The notes beneath the pieces were generated by a model. The model was not told where the DNA came from. It saw only the letters and a list, made by a program, of their open reading frames with translations, and made no database searches. 64,000 bases of DNA from Polytrichum commune (Eukaryota > Streptophyta > Polytrichopsida > Polytrichales > Polytrichaceae). The stretch spans positions 66,132,033-66,196,032 of the forward strand of contig OX485804.1 of NCBI GenBank assembly GCA_950295325.1, given 5' to 3'. The translations under genes and the position numbers were made by a program. Of this stretch, positions 46,591-58,988 are shown piece after piece (position 1 is the first letter of the stretch; the number at the start of each line of letters is the position of its first letter).

Positions 46591-47036
46591 AAGTGCTTGA
46601 ATAATGTTACATGTGTTGGGCCACTCCCTTGACAACTTATTAAAGAATACGGGAAGCCCATGATGTGGGGTCCAAAGAGGTAGGAGTGAAGTTACCATCC
46701 AAGTTCCAAAGCAACACTCTACACTCTAGACCCTATACCCGTGTAGGCTAGGCTAGGCTAGAGGAGGGCTAGTATTAGGCCTATCCACAGGCTGAGTCAC
46801 CTAGGTGCACTCGGCACTCAGGGAGAGGGACCCAGGTCCTGACATGGGCCCCCTATAGCCGTCCTGCTACCTTGTACATGGGAAAGCGTAAAGAAGAGCG
46901 TGATTGGTAGGTACCTACCTTGCTCTTTTGCCACTTGGCACTCCGAGACATGTACGAGTTATTGGTGTGCTCGTGGCACCCCGATATTATACTTGCCTTG
47001 CTTGAGATCCTAATTGCAAACCGCCCATGTAAGTTA

Positions 47037-47614
47037 GGGCCACTTCACACACAAGGCTGAAGGCCCTTGACCATGGCAATGTAAGAGCTCTCATTGGTCG
47101 GAAAGGTGGAGACCGTCCAAGTTCACTTCACACTAGGAGGTGAAGGCCTAAAGGCCCAAAGAAAAGTTCGTGGATGAAAAGTCTACATGGAGTCCTACAT
47201 GGCTAGTTGTGGATAAGGGTGCATGGTCTACCGGAATTTGCGTCAGACCCACCTCCAAGAGGTGGGCTTGACGCAAATTCTGGGAGACCATGACTTTTTT
47301 AATATTTTTTCCAGCAGGACAGATTTCATGGCAGATTCCAAGACAGATTCTAGGACAGACAAACACCACCAAGTAGTTATCTTAAATTAATAAACTTGGA
47401 GACATATTATATTAAACCAAATCCTCCCCTCTTTTTCCGCCAACAAAATATGCAATGGTCCCGCAACATGGTTCATTCTCACTTCACACTATGCTTGAGG
47501 GCCAAAGACTACATAAAACGGCTTTCCCAACACCCATGGTACGGCCTTTGGATGAGAGTCAAGGGTCCTCACCATTACAAGGTCACGGCTCTTGGCTCAT
47601 GTGTGAAGTGGCCC
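47037..47614 (-). mobile_element. PIF/Harbinger-like MITE family A, longer variant
   Basis: A 578-bp element starting GGGCCACTTCACACACAAG and ending TGTGTGAAGTGGCCC, with perfect TTA duplications at 47034-47036 and 47615-47617. The interior differs: a local inverted pair (GGAATTTGCGTCAGACCCACC and its reverse) lies at about 47230-47285, followed by inserted AT-rich sequence. Confidence 0.85.
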
Positions 47615-47624
47615 TTAGTGTCTC

Positions 47625-47750
47625 GCTATTATCCCAACTAGCGAGGGAGGGCTAAATAGTGTGTGTGTGTGTGTTGGGGGGGGGGGGGGGAGGATTAGTG
47701 AAGGTGGTATTGGGTTTCTTTACGCTATGAGATAGATTATTGTCACCAAA
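47625..47750 (+). repeat. partial copy of MITE family G with (GT)n and a G tract
   Basis: 'ctattatcccaactagcgag' and 'ggattagtgaaggtggtatt' match, in reverse, parts of the element at 57671-58038. A (GT)n run (about 47660-47675) leads into a G15 tract (47676-47690). Confidence 0.55.
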
Positions 47751-47989
47751 AAATGTAGGAAGCATTGTTCAATCTGGAATTGTTCACTAAACGTACCGGT
47801 GCTATTCATCCCAACGTTGTTCATTGACAACCATGTGTTTGTACTTTTATATATATAATCACTCTACAAGCACCTTGAAGTATGCATTGAAGTATGTTTT
47901 GAGATTAGTACCACACGCACTGATTAGGTAGTCAATGTACCACAATACATGTAAACATGGGTATTATAGACTTGCAACGTTGCAAAATG

Positions 47990-48220
47990 TAAGTGATTTT
48001 TCATCCAGATTTCAGTCAATTTGTGACAATATTTCATTACATAAATGTTAGGATGCATGAGATACCAAACTATTGTTTCGGTAGTTTGGCATTTGGATGA
48101 ATTTGAAGTAAGTTGAAATGACAACACTTGTAACTTATTCATAGGAAATGTCATTAGGAAAGTTGCCGCAATCGCATAAATCACCATATGACACTAAGTA
48201 CGATAATTTTAGTGTAGTCC
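47990..48220 (-). mobile_element. palindromic-end MITE family C, inverted diverged copy
   Basis: It reads in reverse the interior of 14113-14406 ('gtaagtgatttttcatccag', 'ttacataaatgttaggatgc') and ends 'caccatatgacactaagtac' near 48195 with 'tttagtgtag' close by. Confidence 0.6.
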
Positions 48221-48313
48221 TTCTAGCCACCATTTCTACATACGATTGTGATTTCTTCTCTCTATTCTGACTATTTTGGTGTACGAGTTAGATAAGTTTG
48301 AGCATGGGGACAC

Positions 48314-48475
48314 TATTTTTATTTTTATTTGGAACACATGAGGCGCTTGACCACCTAGCTAGTTTTCCATCAAGTAGAGAGATGATTTCACGGCCAGGAA
48401 TCGAACCGCTAACCACTTCATTCGGTTTGAGTACCTTTCCACTATCATCCAATAGTTTAGGGTCATCTCGGACCA
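48314..48475 (-). mobile_element. short tRNA-derived SINE with 11-bp target duplication
   Basis: On the minus strand it carries an exact B-box, GGTTCGATTCC (48407-48397), with a degenerate A-box (TGATAGTGG, 48447-48439) at the proper distance. The 3' end is an A-rich AAATAAAAATAAAAATA tail. The flanks CATGGGGACAC at 48303-48313 and 48476-48486 are identical. The body is 162 bp, shorter than and different from the SINE at 40240. Confidence 0.85.
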
Positions 48476-49129
48476 CATGGGGACACAACTTTCATTACAT
48501 AGGCAATGCCTTTCATATACATTTGCTTACAACATTTGCAATACATGGTTTTTTTGGCATATGAAGATGTTAGATTTAGCTCTCAATAACATGGTTGCAA
48601 TCTTTGAGCGATTTGTGATTTTCATTTAGTCGGTAGTTCTCATGTGTGGGAAGGGCGTTGAGGCAACATGAAATCTTGACATGAGAGGCATCCTACGGCA
48701 TAATTGTTTTTGAAGACTTGCTTGGCGTTTCCCACACGACTCATGGAGTGCAATTTGTATTTTTAAAGGGTTGATGATAAAATTATCATTAAAAGGACAA
48801 AGAGCAATCATCCGGTGGTTGGAGGTGCATATCGTCTTTGGAATGTTAGCCAAAAACTCTCTTCTTCTAGTAGACATGCTAAGGGCCACCAACCTCACGG
48901 TTCCCAAAAAGTTCCCAGTCTCAATCTACATGTCCTATGTAGGAAAATAACCAAACTCACAAAACTCCAATGAGGCCAAGCATAAGAGGAAATAACTCTT
49001 TGAATATGAGTTTATTTGCAATTTATAACACACGAGATGCAAGCTACGCACAAACACAACTGCCTATGAAACTTGTGATTCTTCCTTGTGTTTCACCCTC
49101 TAAAATAAGCATGCCTAATTTTGTTACTC

Positions 49130-49850
49130 ATCTTAAACAAGTGCCTATATCTATGATTAGGTGTGGATCTATGAAGGCTACCAAAAAGACTTGTGTGTTG
49201 GACAAGAATGGACCACATGCTTAAAGTTTGTTAACTATTCTAGGTACACTAGTCAACATTACTAAATTTAAGCATTTTTGTTCTTCTTATGGGGGATTAT
49301 ATGTTCATTTAATGAGAAAGAAAGTCCATTGACAATGAATAAGATATTCCTATAAGCTCCAATTTTATGACGAGGAAAATAACTATGGGCACGATTTGGC
49401 CCATGTGCTAATCTTCCTTTACAAAGTGAGGATGTCGAGTGTGCGGGAATCATTTGTTCAAGACTTGCTTATCTTATTTCATATTTGAAGGATAATTCTA
49501 ACTCAATGATAAAGGAACAAAAAATATTCATGTTCTAAGCAGACATGTCTTCTTCAGATACTTTTATCTTTGTACCCACTTCATGTAGGATATGAAACAT
49601 GCAATTAGTTTCAAAAGAGATTAAATTGTGTGCTCAACGTATGATAACCATTCTAACCCCAATCCATGCACAATAGTCAACATTTATTACTATTATTAGT
49701 CGGGACCTATTCGACCACTTAAATGAGCACAATAATCATCGTCACTTGGATAGTGGATAAGATGTTCATACGAGTTCCAAAAATTATGAGGAAAGTGGCT
49801 ACAACCTTGGTTTGGATCTGCTAACCATCTTGTACTAATCTACGAACTGT
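49130..49850 (-). repeat. two inverted family E copies in tandem
   Basis: The wording 'gtgtggatctatgaaggcta', 'gtgttggacaagaatgg', 'gggcacgatttggcc' (49130-49450) and again 'gtgctcaacgtatgataacc', 'acgagttccaaaaattatga', 'tttggatctgctaaccatct' (49600-49850) reads family E in reverse twice. No coding capacity. Sequence 48487-49129 has no gene. Confidence 0.6.
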
Positions 49851-50110
49851 AATTGGCATAATCAATGTAATGATCAAATGACATGTTGACATGATGACAC
49901 ATGGTAAGCCAGGTGAAATTAATGATAGACATTTGCGAATAGAAGTAGTAACCCACTCTAGATAGGTAACGTCTTTGGTGAAGTTGCATGTAGGCGTGAA
50001 TGAAATGGAAGTCTGGTTAATTTGAAGTTAGGTTACTTTACCATTAAGACTGGTAAATTTAAAATTTAGAATTATGTCATACCTATAGGTATGAACCATC
50101 CCTTAGTGCA

Positions 50111-50500
50111 TAGTAGAGGCACCTATTCCCGATCAGCCACCCATCAACAATCTATAAGATACCGGTATTTCGACCAAGCTGGGATTGAATTGCAATCATG
50201 CTGGAACTAATAAGTGTCATGACACATGTCTTGGGTCCAAGTGCTACAGGGAGGAGGAACGAGTGGTTAAAATGAGCGGTTATGGCATACTCTAGACATT
50301 GGTACGTAATATGTTTGGGGTCAAGTTTTGGCTAAAAAAATTCACTATAATTTCAATTTCAAGACTAAAATGACCAAAAAAATTGCAGTCCTCTTTATTT
50401 CTATGTTCCTACGCGGGAAAATTTTGCACCGCCTCCTTATACTTCTCTAGATCTCGTGCATAATTTCTTAAGTGATTGGTTATGGGCGCCTCTACTCTAG
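50111..50500 (-). mobile_element. MITE-like element family F, copy 2
   Basis: The ends TAGTAGAGGCACCTATTCCC and GGGCGCCTCTACTCTA form the inverted repeat, and the interior is the reverse of 41281-41627. It ends where the GC-richer upstream region of the PI4K-gamma gene begins, so it may bound or feed into that promoter. Confidence 0.65.
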
Positions 50501-52132
50501 TTGGGAAAAGTAACCATTTAGGACCCCCACCTGCCTTATCGGAAGGGTCCAAGAGCAGATACCTAGCTTACACGTGGGACCCACCGTATATGGAAGAGCG
50601 TACAGAATCGTATAGAAGAGTATAGAAGAGCGTATACCTCCTCCCTCCTCCGTTCGCTTCCTTCAAGGTCGCGACCCCGAGGCCAGGACGGACCACTCCA
50701 CAACATCGCAAAAACGCAAATGCGAGCCCTTGTGAGTCTCCTCCCATGCAGCATCGCTAGGGTTTCATCAACATCTTAGCATGCTCGAGTTGCCGTGGCG
50801 AATGTGTGAAATGTGGTACGGGAGTCTGCGGAAAGAGTGAAATGTGCATTTGAAGGCCGCCGTGGATCCATTCCCCATGGAGGTTTGGGAAGGAAAAAGA
50901 AATGGCAATGGCATGCGGTGCGTGAGTGAGTGAGTGCGCGGGTGACATTTGAGAGTCAAATGTGCGTGCGTGCGGGCTTGGACATCAAGGGACAGTGCGG
51001 GGTTGGGTGCGGCATGCGGCGGGGTTCGTTGACGTGAGGAAAGTTGCGAGAGTCGGTTGGTCGGGAAGGCAGAGCGTTTTTGAGAAGCTTGTGAGATAGC
51101 GTGGGGGAGGGTTTCGTGCTGTGCTCCCTTCGGCCGGTGTGGTTAGGCTGTTGTTGAGTAGTAGTTGTCGTAGCAGCAGCAGTACGTGGCAATTTTGGCA
51201 TGTGAGATTTGAGTGGATGTGGACAGGAATTAGAAGACGGAGTTGATGATTTTGGGAGAGTAATTGCGAGTGAAATTTTGATTTGGAGGAGCCTGGCTGA
51301 CAGACATCGCGTGGCTGTTCCTACTGAGATCTTTGCGGAGAGAAAAGAAGTGGCGGCCTTCAGAGTTTTGGATTTTGTGTGTACGGCTGTTGACGAGGCC
51401 GATTGTTTGTTGCACCAAGGAGTAGATTACGGCTAGAGGATTAGTAGGAATAGGAGACAATCTCTCGGCCCTCATTGATTGTAGCGACGACGATCCGTCA
51501 TCTGGACATCTTGGTGGATGTTGATGAATGCCACTTACACCTCAACACGGTTGCTGGAGCAAAGACATTTTGATTTTGTGTTGTATCATCTCTTAGAGGT
51601 CAAGCCATCGGTCCATCATCACAAGGAGGAGTTACATGCTCCTGCCTTTTCTCTCGTCCTCTCCTGTTGTGGATCTCATAAATTCGGCTAAGAAGAGTTT
51701 GAGGAGGAACAGAGGAAGGAAGTTAGCCGTGACACATCTTTGAGTCGGCACATTTTCTTGTAGAGTTTAGGAAACAAAGCAAAGCCTTCTGGGTTCGCAG
51801 AAGTAAATCATCGCTATGGAGTTTGTAAGTAACGGATGTGTGTGAGGGTTGCAATGTAATTGCTGGCCTCCATAGCTGTCGAGCTTTGCTTGCAGCGTTT
51901 TGTTTAACTGTGAATAGTTGTACACTGTACTATAATAGTGGTTCCAAACATCAAGATCATCACTACGACATTTCTTCAGAGGTGTATTCTTCTGTAGGTT
52001 AATTTAGATATTGGTCGCAAAATCGAATCAGAACCGTTTTTTTTTGGTTCTCTCGAAATAGGACGCATTCGCACTGTGTGGAGATAATCATCAACAACAT
52101 TTTAGTCACAATAACATTATTATTACTTCAAG
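50501..52132 (+). promoter_or_regulatory. promoter and 5' leader of the PI4K-gamma gene, with a likely leader intron
   Basis: Base composition rises here compared with the repeat-rich flank. A pyrimidine-rich patch (about 50636-50665, CTCCCTCCTCC) could mark the core promoter. A strong donor GTAAGT at 51825 and a T-rich acceptor ending AAATAG at 52061 suggest a 237-bp leader intron. The open frames here begin at TTG or have no family match, so I call none of them genes. Transcription start is not determined. Confidence 0.4.
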
Positions 52133-54118
52133 ATGGCTGCCTCAGGACTTGTCTTGCTTCCAGTGGCGGTTGGTTCGCCCGCGATTGCTCCGTCCACCGA
52201 ATCGATTCAAATCTATCTTGCAACGCTTGGATCGAACTCCATCATACCGATGCAGATTCTGAGCTCGGACACGATCGCTTCAGTGAAACTGCGCATTCAG
52301 GCGTACAAGGGCTTTTACACGAAGCAACAGAGACTTGTGTATTCGGGGCGGGAGCTTTCTCGTGACGACTGCTTGATCACAGACTACGGCGTGTCGCACG
52401 GTGAGAAACTTCATCTGGTTTTGCGTCTGTCGGATCTTGTTGATGTCACAGTGAAGACTGCTGATGGCAAAGAGTATATTTTCCAAGTCGAGAAGAAGAG
52501 GAATGTATTAGACTTGAAGCGGAAGATTTCCGAGAAAGAAGGTGGGTTGGCACCTGATGCACAACAGCTGATTCTCAGAGGTCAAAATCTTGAAGATCAG
52601 AGACGTGTGGAGGATTTGTGTCTCCAAGACGATGCTGTGGTGCTTCTTTTTGTGCGGCGAACAGCCAAGGTGCGGACTAGGTATGTGGGTAAAGATGTAG
52701 AACTTTCCATAACGTCAGATTACGAGGTCGTGGAGCTGCTCGGAAAGGAGGATGTTGTAAATGTGGTGGGAAGAGTACAGATCATTCCCCAGACATCAAA
52801 ATATACAATCCCACAACGTCAACCGAGTTACAATGATGCAGGTTCTTACAAGGTGGAAGAGATTGGCATCAAGACCCATCAGCAGACCCGGCATGTTTTG
52901 GAGGCAGCTCGTGGTGTTTTGCGATTCCAGGTTCCTGATGTCTTGCTGGACATTTTGGCACAAGCTAAGGCTGGGCTAGAAGGAGGTTTTTCTCCAACTT
53001 TAACCTCCGAAGGATCAGGTGGGGCTTACTTTTTGAGGAATTCGTACGGCCTAGATAATGTAGCCATCTTTAAGCCTGTTGATGAAGAGCCTCGGGCTGT
53101 AAACAATCCCCGTGGGTTCTCCTCCAGCTCAAGAGGTGAAGGTCTCAAAAAAGGCACTCGAGTTGGTCAGGGCGCTTTCAGGGAAGTTGCTGCATACTTG
53201 CTGGATCACCCTATCGATGGTCGCAGGACTTCTTTTATCAAATGTCCAACTGGGTTTGCGGGTGTACCTGCTACGATGATGGTTCGCTGTGCTCACGATG
53301 CTTTCCATTACGCTCCGGATTCCTGGGAGTCTGACAAGAAGGCGAAATTGGGTTCCCTCCAGCAGTTTGTCCTTGCATTCAGCAATTGCGAAGAAATGGG
53401 ATCATCGAGCTTCCCTGTTGAAGAAGTGCACAAGATTGCGGTACTCGACATGAGGATGGCCAACACCGATAGGAATGGTGGAAACATCTTGGTTTGCAGA
53501 GATGAATATGATTCTTTGAGGCTGGTACCAATTGATCATGGATACTGCCTACCTGAGAAGGTATGCATCGTCCGCATATACCAGATCAATTTTATTTTGA
53601 AGGGGTGGTTGTTTTCATTCCATTAGTATGGTTTTTCAGATGTGAAGGTAATTTATTGTTTTCTTCCCTTCCGACAGCATGGTGTTCCAGATGCGAATGT
53701 ATTCGGTTTCATTATTCTCATGTGTTTTTTTTTCTGTTTGCAGTTTGAAGACATCACCTTCGAATGGCTTTACTGGTCTCAAGCAAAGAAACCTTTCTCT
53801 GCATCGACCTTGAAGTACATTGCCATGATGGACGCAGAAGAAGACATAGCACTCCTCCGGCAGGCTGGATGGCCCCTTCGTAAGCCATGTAAACGAGTGT
53901 TTCGTGCGACAACAATGCTTTTAAAGAAAGGTGCAGTGGCCGGTCTGACGCCCTATGTGATTGGTTCCATGATGAGTCGAGAAACTCTTGACAAGAAGTC
54001 ACTTCTAGAGGAAATGGTAGAAGAAGTTGAACACCAGAGGCTGTTATTCGACACAGAGGAAGGATTCATGGCTGCTCTGTCAACTGTAATGGACGGATAC
54101 ATCGTCGAAGCCAAGTAA
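52133..54118 (+). CDS. phosphatidylinositol 4-kinase gamma-type with two ubiquitin-like domains (2 exons)
   Basis: Exons 52133-53560 and 53744-54118 join in phase 0 (GAG AAG|GTATGC ... TTTGCAG|TTT) to give 600 residues. The start is ATG at 52133. Two ubiquitin-like domains occupy about residues 25-99 and 102-176. The PI3/PI4-kinase catalytic domain follows: AIFKPVDEEP (likely ATP lysine K314), the VNNPRG and KKGTRVGQGAFREVAAY segments typical of the plant gamma class, catalytic loop RMANTDRNGGN (441-451) and activation start DHG (468-470). The second exon begins FEDITFEWLYW and includes DAEEDIALL. In Arabidopsis several of these proteins (UbDK type) act as protein kinases rather than lipid kinases, so the substrate is uncertain. 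All key residues are present and no break is seen. The single intron lies just after the DHGYCLPE motif. Confidence 0.95.
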
Positions 54119-56368
54119 GGCGTGTGGATGTGGATTGTACTTTAGCTGTATAGGTGGATGCTGTGGTTGATAGTGAGGTCTTTGAAGACCTGGATTTGGA
54201 CCTGCTAACATCGATATTTGTGAGCTGATCTTTGTGGGACATTGTGCATTCTTAGTTACCCTTTAAAAATACTGAAACACCTCACTATCTCTATTGGACA
54301 TCCAGTGAGATACTAGCGGAGTACTTGGTTGGGGAGTCGGCTTGTTCTTCGGTCTCTCCGAGGGTGGATCTCCTTGAGCACAGCTCTAGGGGGTGGGTGC
54401 AATCCTTGGATTGTTCTCTATTTCCTGCAATGGAAAATCCACATGTATCGGAAACTAAAAAGTCTTTGTAAAAAAAATATTAATGAAACTTTTGTATTGT
54501 CATCCATTCTTGGACCTCTCAGATTGGATTGGATTCGGTTTTTGTTTTCAGGCGTGAATGTTGGTAGAGATTATGAATCTACAATCTGACCTTGTTATGA
54601 GTCAATTCCCTTTTTGGAGTCATTACTGTAGTCCCCTGAGCAGAGGGTATGGAATTTCGTTTTTATTGACAATCAGTGTTCATCTACAAAACATATTTTT
54701 GAAAAAATATATGCTGTGTTATATGTAACTTCACTTCCAGTTATCATTTCATTTGTGGAATTAGCTTGCTGATGCGTTTTGTGAAATTAAACAAACTCTA
54801 GAGGGTATGGAGTGCTATAAAAGTTTTAAATTGCTATATGTTCCTTTGTGCCTCATTGGTGAGAATGGGATAGTAGGCAGGAGGATCCCATCAAACAGAG
54901 TTGTTTACACGATTGTCGCAAATCTTGTCGAATTTATCTCACCCACTCATCTACTTATTGCCCTCATTTGTTGGTTTTAGAGCTGCTTCATTTTGCAGTT
55001 TGAACACACCATACTTTGAGCCTGTGAGACGTAGTCTGTTGAATCAGCAGCGAAGTTGTAACTATTTGTTTTGACATAGAACTTGAACGATACGCCACGG
55101 CATGTGAAACGGGATTTTGTTATCTTACTAAGAAGCACGACTCTTTCTCAGAGTAACTTGTGATCCAATCAGTCTAAAATTTAATCAAAGCAGAAAGGGA
55201 GACGATTTAAGAATCTGAGGGGCGCATGGCTATCTCTACTACTGCTACAACATTACTTGAAAGGTGAGATAAGCTTAACCTGTGCATTGGAAGCGAACAA
55301 CATTGCTTAAAATGTGGAGTAGTGCAAGTTGAATCAAGAACATTTATAGATAGATAGACACAAATGCTGACTTTCTAAGGAAGCAAGCACAATTGAAGAG
55401 GTTCTCATCAGTGGAGGGCAAAAAATGGTGTGTATTAGTGTATTTGTGATAAGTTTAGGTGTAAATTGGAAGCAAGGACAACTAAGTAATGTACATTGTT
55501 CTAATGCGATCACTTTGTGTTATCAAACACCTCCATTTGAGTGGTATAGTATACAGCAAGGCTTGTAGTTAAAAATGGACAATAAAAACACATATGTTGC
55601 AATGAGATTGAACTATGTGATCAAAATGTGGAGACCATTCTATGTGCAGTAGTTGATACAATTAGGAGGGGTATATGTGATCGCTTCCAGAGAAAGATGG
55701 TCTTCATTGTAAACTTGACATTTATGAAATTTGAAATGACCATCTTTGCCATTCACAGTTGCTAACCAGATCATGCAATTCCCAAATCGATCCAACAACC
55801 TTTCGTGGAGTTGGAACTTGGAAGTCCTTATCATAGTGCCACGTACCTTAGAGCCAAGAGAGGGAAGATTGCTTATTTCAGCAAATTCTGAATGTGTTGA
55901 GCATTCTGTAAAAACGAAATGTTTTATGGAAGTAATCTCCAAACCCTGGTAGCATCGTTCCTCTTAACCAAATGTGTGGGCTAAAGTGAACCAATTTCTA
56001 CAAATCTGAATCTAAAATTTCAAGGAAACATTGAATATGTGATTTAATGTTCACCACAATAGGTGGCGATGTAATAGTATTCCTCTTCCAGTACCTTATG
56101 GTGCAATTTTCATACTACCACATATTGATAGATCCATTTGACACAAGAGCGTCTCTAGACTACACTAACACAACCGATTTAGTGTGACTTCACAATGGGT
56201 TGGAAATGTAAATATGTGTAAACCTCGGAGGGGCCTCATTAATTTTCGATTGCCAAGTTGGATTAGAGTGGAGCATGTATACTCGTGCCATATCAAAAAC
56301 TTTACAAGTGCCATGATGTGTTGCATGGCTTGGTATATTTTATGTATGAATGAACGTGCATGACAAGT
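54119..56368. other. 3' flank of the PI4K-gamma gene and repeat-rich intergenic sequence
   Basis: The first 300-500 bp are probably 3' untranslated sequence. A family E-like inverted fragment lies at about 55500-55690 ('caaaatgtggagaccattct'). No further gene is supported. Confidence 0.5.
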
Positions 56369-56600
56369 AGCATGGTGTGATGCACACCAGTGACAAATGT
56401 TGGTGCCACTTGACATATGGACAAGATATTTACATTGATGATTGACTTTAGAATACATGGAATTTCATGCCAAGTGGTTTAGTGTGATGTAGACTGATGA
56501 GAATAGTGGTGCCACATGACATTCTTTACATTGATTGACTTCACAATAAACCATGTTTGAACACCAAGATGCTTCATGTGGTGTACACTGGTGTCTATCA
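56369..56600 (+). repeat. short tandem array, units of about 95-108 bp
   Basis: Two and a half units are seen, each with GTGTGATG(C/T)A, 'tggtgccac(t/a)tgacat' and 'ttacattgat...tgactt'. They start near 56369, 56477 and 56571. No gene overlaps. Confidence 0.6.
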
Positions 56601-57670
56601 CTATTTTTTAAGCAAAAGTTAAAACTGAATTCATAATAATTATGGTCCACATTAAATAAAAATTGAGGATGCTCCAAATTAGTGTGGTGTGGTCCACACT
56701 CTTTGAAACAAAGAATGCAACTTCTTGCAACAAAGCTTTCGTTGATTTTTCATGTTTTCCTCATTGGTAGATTTGCAGATTCTTTCCCCCGGTGTGCAGG
56801 ACGTGTTGCCCAAGTCTTATATGTTTGTACTGATGTAATGCAAGTATCTAAACCATTGCAACCTCCCTTGCACTCCAAGTCATAAATAAATAGATTCACC
56901 GGCTTCCCAAAGAAGCAAGCATAACTCTAAGTCATAGTTACTACATTACCTTGGGGGTTGACTCTTCATACCCACGTACGAACTAACATGAGTGTAAGAA
57001 GGGGTATTATTGTAGGCATTAGTGTACATACCATACATAAGGAAGAGGTGTTACTTTTCTCTAGTGTGTACATTTAAATAAGCTATCAATTCTTTTGAAG
57101 TAACGGTAGATGTACAAAAGGGGGTCCGAACATTTAGAGAATTTTTTGACAATAGATATGTTAGTTTTATCCAATTCACATTTTCATCAATTGTTGTCAT
57201 GTTGTAACAAGTCCTCAATGACTCCCCTATTCATTCTTGTTAGAATTTGCATTTGGTTATAGCACAAGCTAGAAGCTCTCAGAGTGCTCGTGGGCTCCCT
57301 TGAGTTTTGCTCTCAGGATTTTGGCTAAGTTATTTTGCTCTTGTTTTTGTTTGTTTGATATAATCACTACATGCTATGGATGAAAAATTGTTCCATGACA
57401 TTCTCATTAGAAAGTGAACATGGATTTGACATGTCATAAAGACATATTTATTTATTTATTTATATTTTGTAAAAGTAGCAAAGGCATTTATCACATTAAA
57501 TTGAAAAGCTTAGTAAAAAAACATGAGTCCATTTTCTAGCCTGCCATTGGTATGTATACATTTGTTTACCTCTTTAAAATTTCTCGTATATATATAGGGG
57601 GTTAGACTTCATAGTGATCCACGCATGTCATTTAGGTTTCCAATGAAGAGTCCACCACCCAGGCTACATC
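56601..57670. other. intergenic stretch with no recognised feature except a (TTTA)n run
   Basis: A (TTTA)n microsatellite lies near 57448-57464. No gene or further repeat family is recognised. Confidence 0.45.
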
Positions 57671-58038
57671 AAATATCCCAATTAGTGAGGGTGGTACTAA
57701 TTCAAGTCATGTGCACATTCTCGCCAAATCGCAAAGGCACCTAGAGCTCAGTTTTTTACCACATCACACTAAATTCACAAATACGGTAAATTCTATGCTC
57801 ATTTACCATATATTTCAAGAAAATTAGTGCGTGCCACATGCTTGTCAATGACCAAGTGCCAAGTGCTAGGATGAACAACCCCAAGTACCGATATTTTCAT
57901 GCCAAGTGCCGATAATTTAAGTGAATAATGTCATGTGCTGGGATGAACAATGCTTCATGGCATAAAGAAACTTAGTATCACCTTCACTAATTTACCCCAA
58001 ACCACTTTTCCCCCACCCCTCACTAATTGGGATATTTA
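57671..58038. mobile_element. MITE-like element family G
   Basis: The left end AAATATCCCAATTAGTGAGG is mirrored by CCTCACTAATTGGGATATTT at the right end, about 20 bp of near-perfect inverted repeat around 368 bp. The interior is AT-rich, with no coding capacity. A partial reverse copy lies at 47625-47750. Confidence 0.75.
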
Positions 58039-58252
58039 AACGTACCCAACAACATACAAGCTCTAAAGCACCCGTCTTGTGGGCAAATTTATTTTTGGAG
58101 ATCAACCGTGTGATAGATAAAGAAGAGATTTCAGTTACACATGACGTGTGCTGGTAGTGAAGCAAATTAGCAACACCCAGGGCCATCTACATTCCTCCAC
58201 CTTTGGAAGCTTCCCCTTCACGGTTTGAGGACCTCGTGAGCCTGCATATTTA

Positions 58253-58752
58253 GGGCCACTTCACACACGAGCCAAGAGCCGTGACCACGAAATTGTGAGA
58301 GCCCAAAAGAAAAGTGTCCAAAGGCCGTCCCAACACACCTCCACAATCACGTAGTGTGGTCACGGACCCTCAAGTGTAGTGTGAAGTCATATGTGACCGG
58401 GCCCTCAACCGAATGCTATTTCAATGAATGTCTATTCACGCAGGTCCTCACACATGGTAAAATAGAACAAACCAATGGTTGTGAGCGTTCAGAGTGCTAT
58501 GGTCTCCTGGTTTTGTGTTAGGCCTACCTCCAAGAGGTGGTTTTTGAAAATAATCCAAGTGACCATGAAACATGATCCATTCAATGCCATGTAGGAATTC
58601 ATGTAGACTTTACATCCATCTTGCATTCACTTACTCCGTTGGTCCCTCAAGCCTAGTGTGAAGCGAACTTGGACCGGCTCCACCTTTTCCACCAATGAGA
58701 GTGCTTGAAGTGTACTGATCACGGGCTCTCAGTCTCTTGTGTGAAGTGGCCC
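58253..58752 (+). mobile_element. PIF/Harbinger-like MITE family A, copy with perfect TTA duplication
   Basis: A 500-bp element, GGGCCACTTCACACACGAG to TGTGTGAAGTGGCCC, between TTA at 58250-58252 and TTA at 58753-58755. It is very close to the copies at 36849 and 42184. This is the best-preserved member. Confidence 0.9.
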
Positions 58753-58847
58753 TTACATGATGATAGTGAATTTTATCTCTCCAGTTATCAGGTTTTGGGA
58801 ATCTTGGGATCCAGGAAGGCGAACAATATTGCCTTGAAAAAAGAGTA

Positions 58848-58988
58848 ATTCATTAAATGGAACACGCTAACAGAATAATTTGAAATTCTGCAAGCAAATA
58901 TCATACAGCCTAATGGACTACAAGTTGAATAGGTTATGACCGTCTTTAAATCGTTTTGTAATATTACAGTGGTTGCTGTGGAGAATAA
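58848..58988 (+). repeat. dispersed repeat family H, copy 2
   Basis: Direct copy of 31349-31491 ('attcattaaatggaacacgc', 'acaagttgaataggttatga', 'acagtggttgctgtgga'). Confidence 0.7.

Noticed and set aside
51209-51436. A 75-residue frame in the PI4K-gamma leader as an upstream gene or uORF
   Set aside because: It starts at TTG, not ATG, and has no family match.
36849-58752. Pairs of family A MITEs considered as long terminal repeats of an LTR element
   Set aside because: Each copy has its own inverted ends and 3-bp duplication, copies occur in both orientations, and no gag-pol lies between them.
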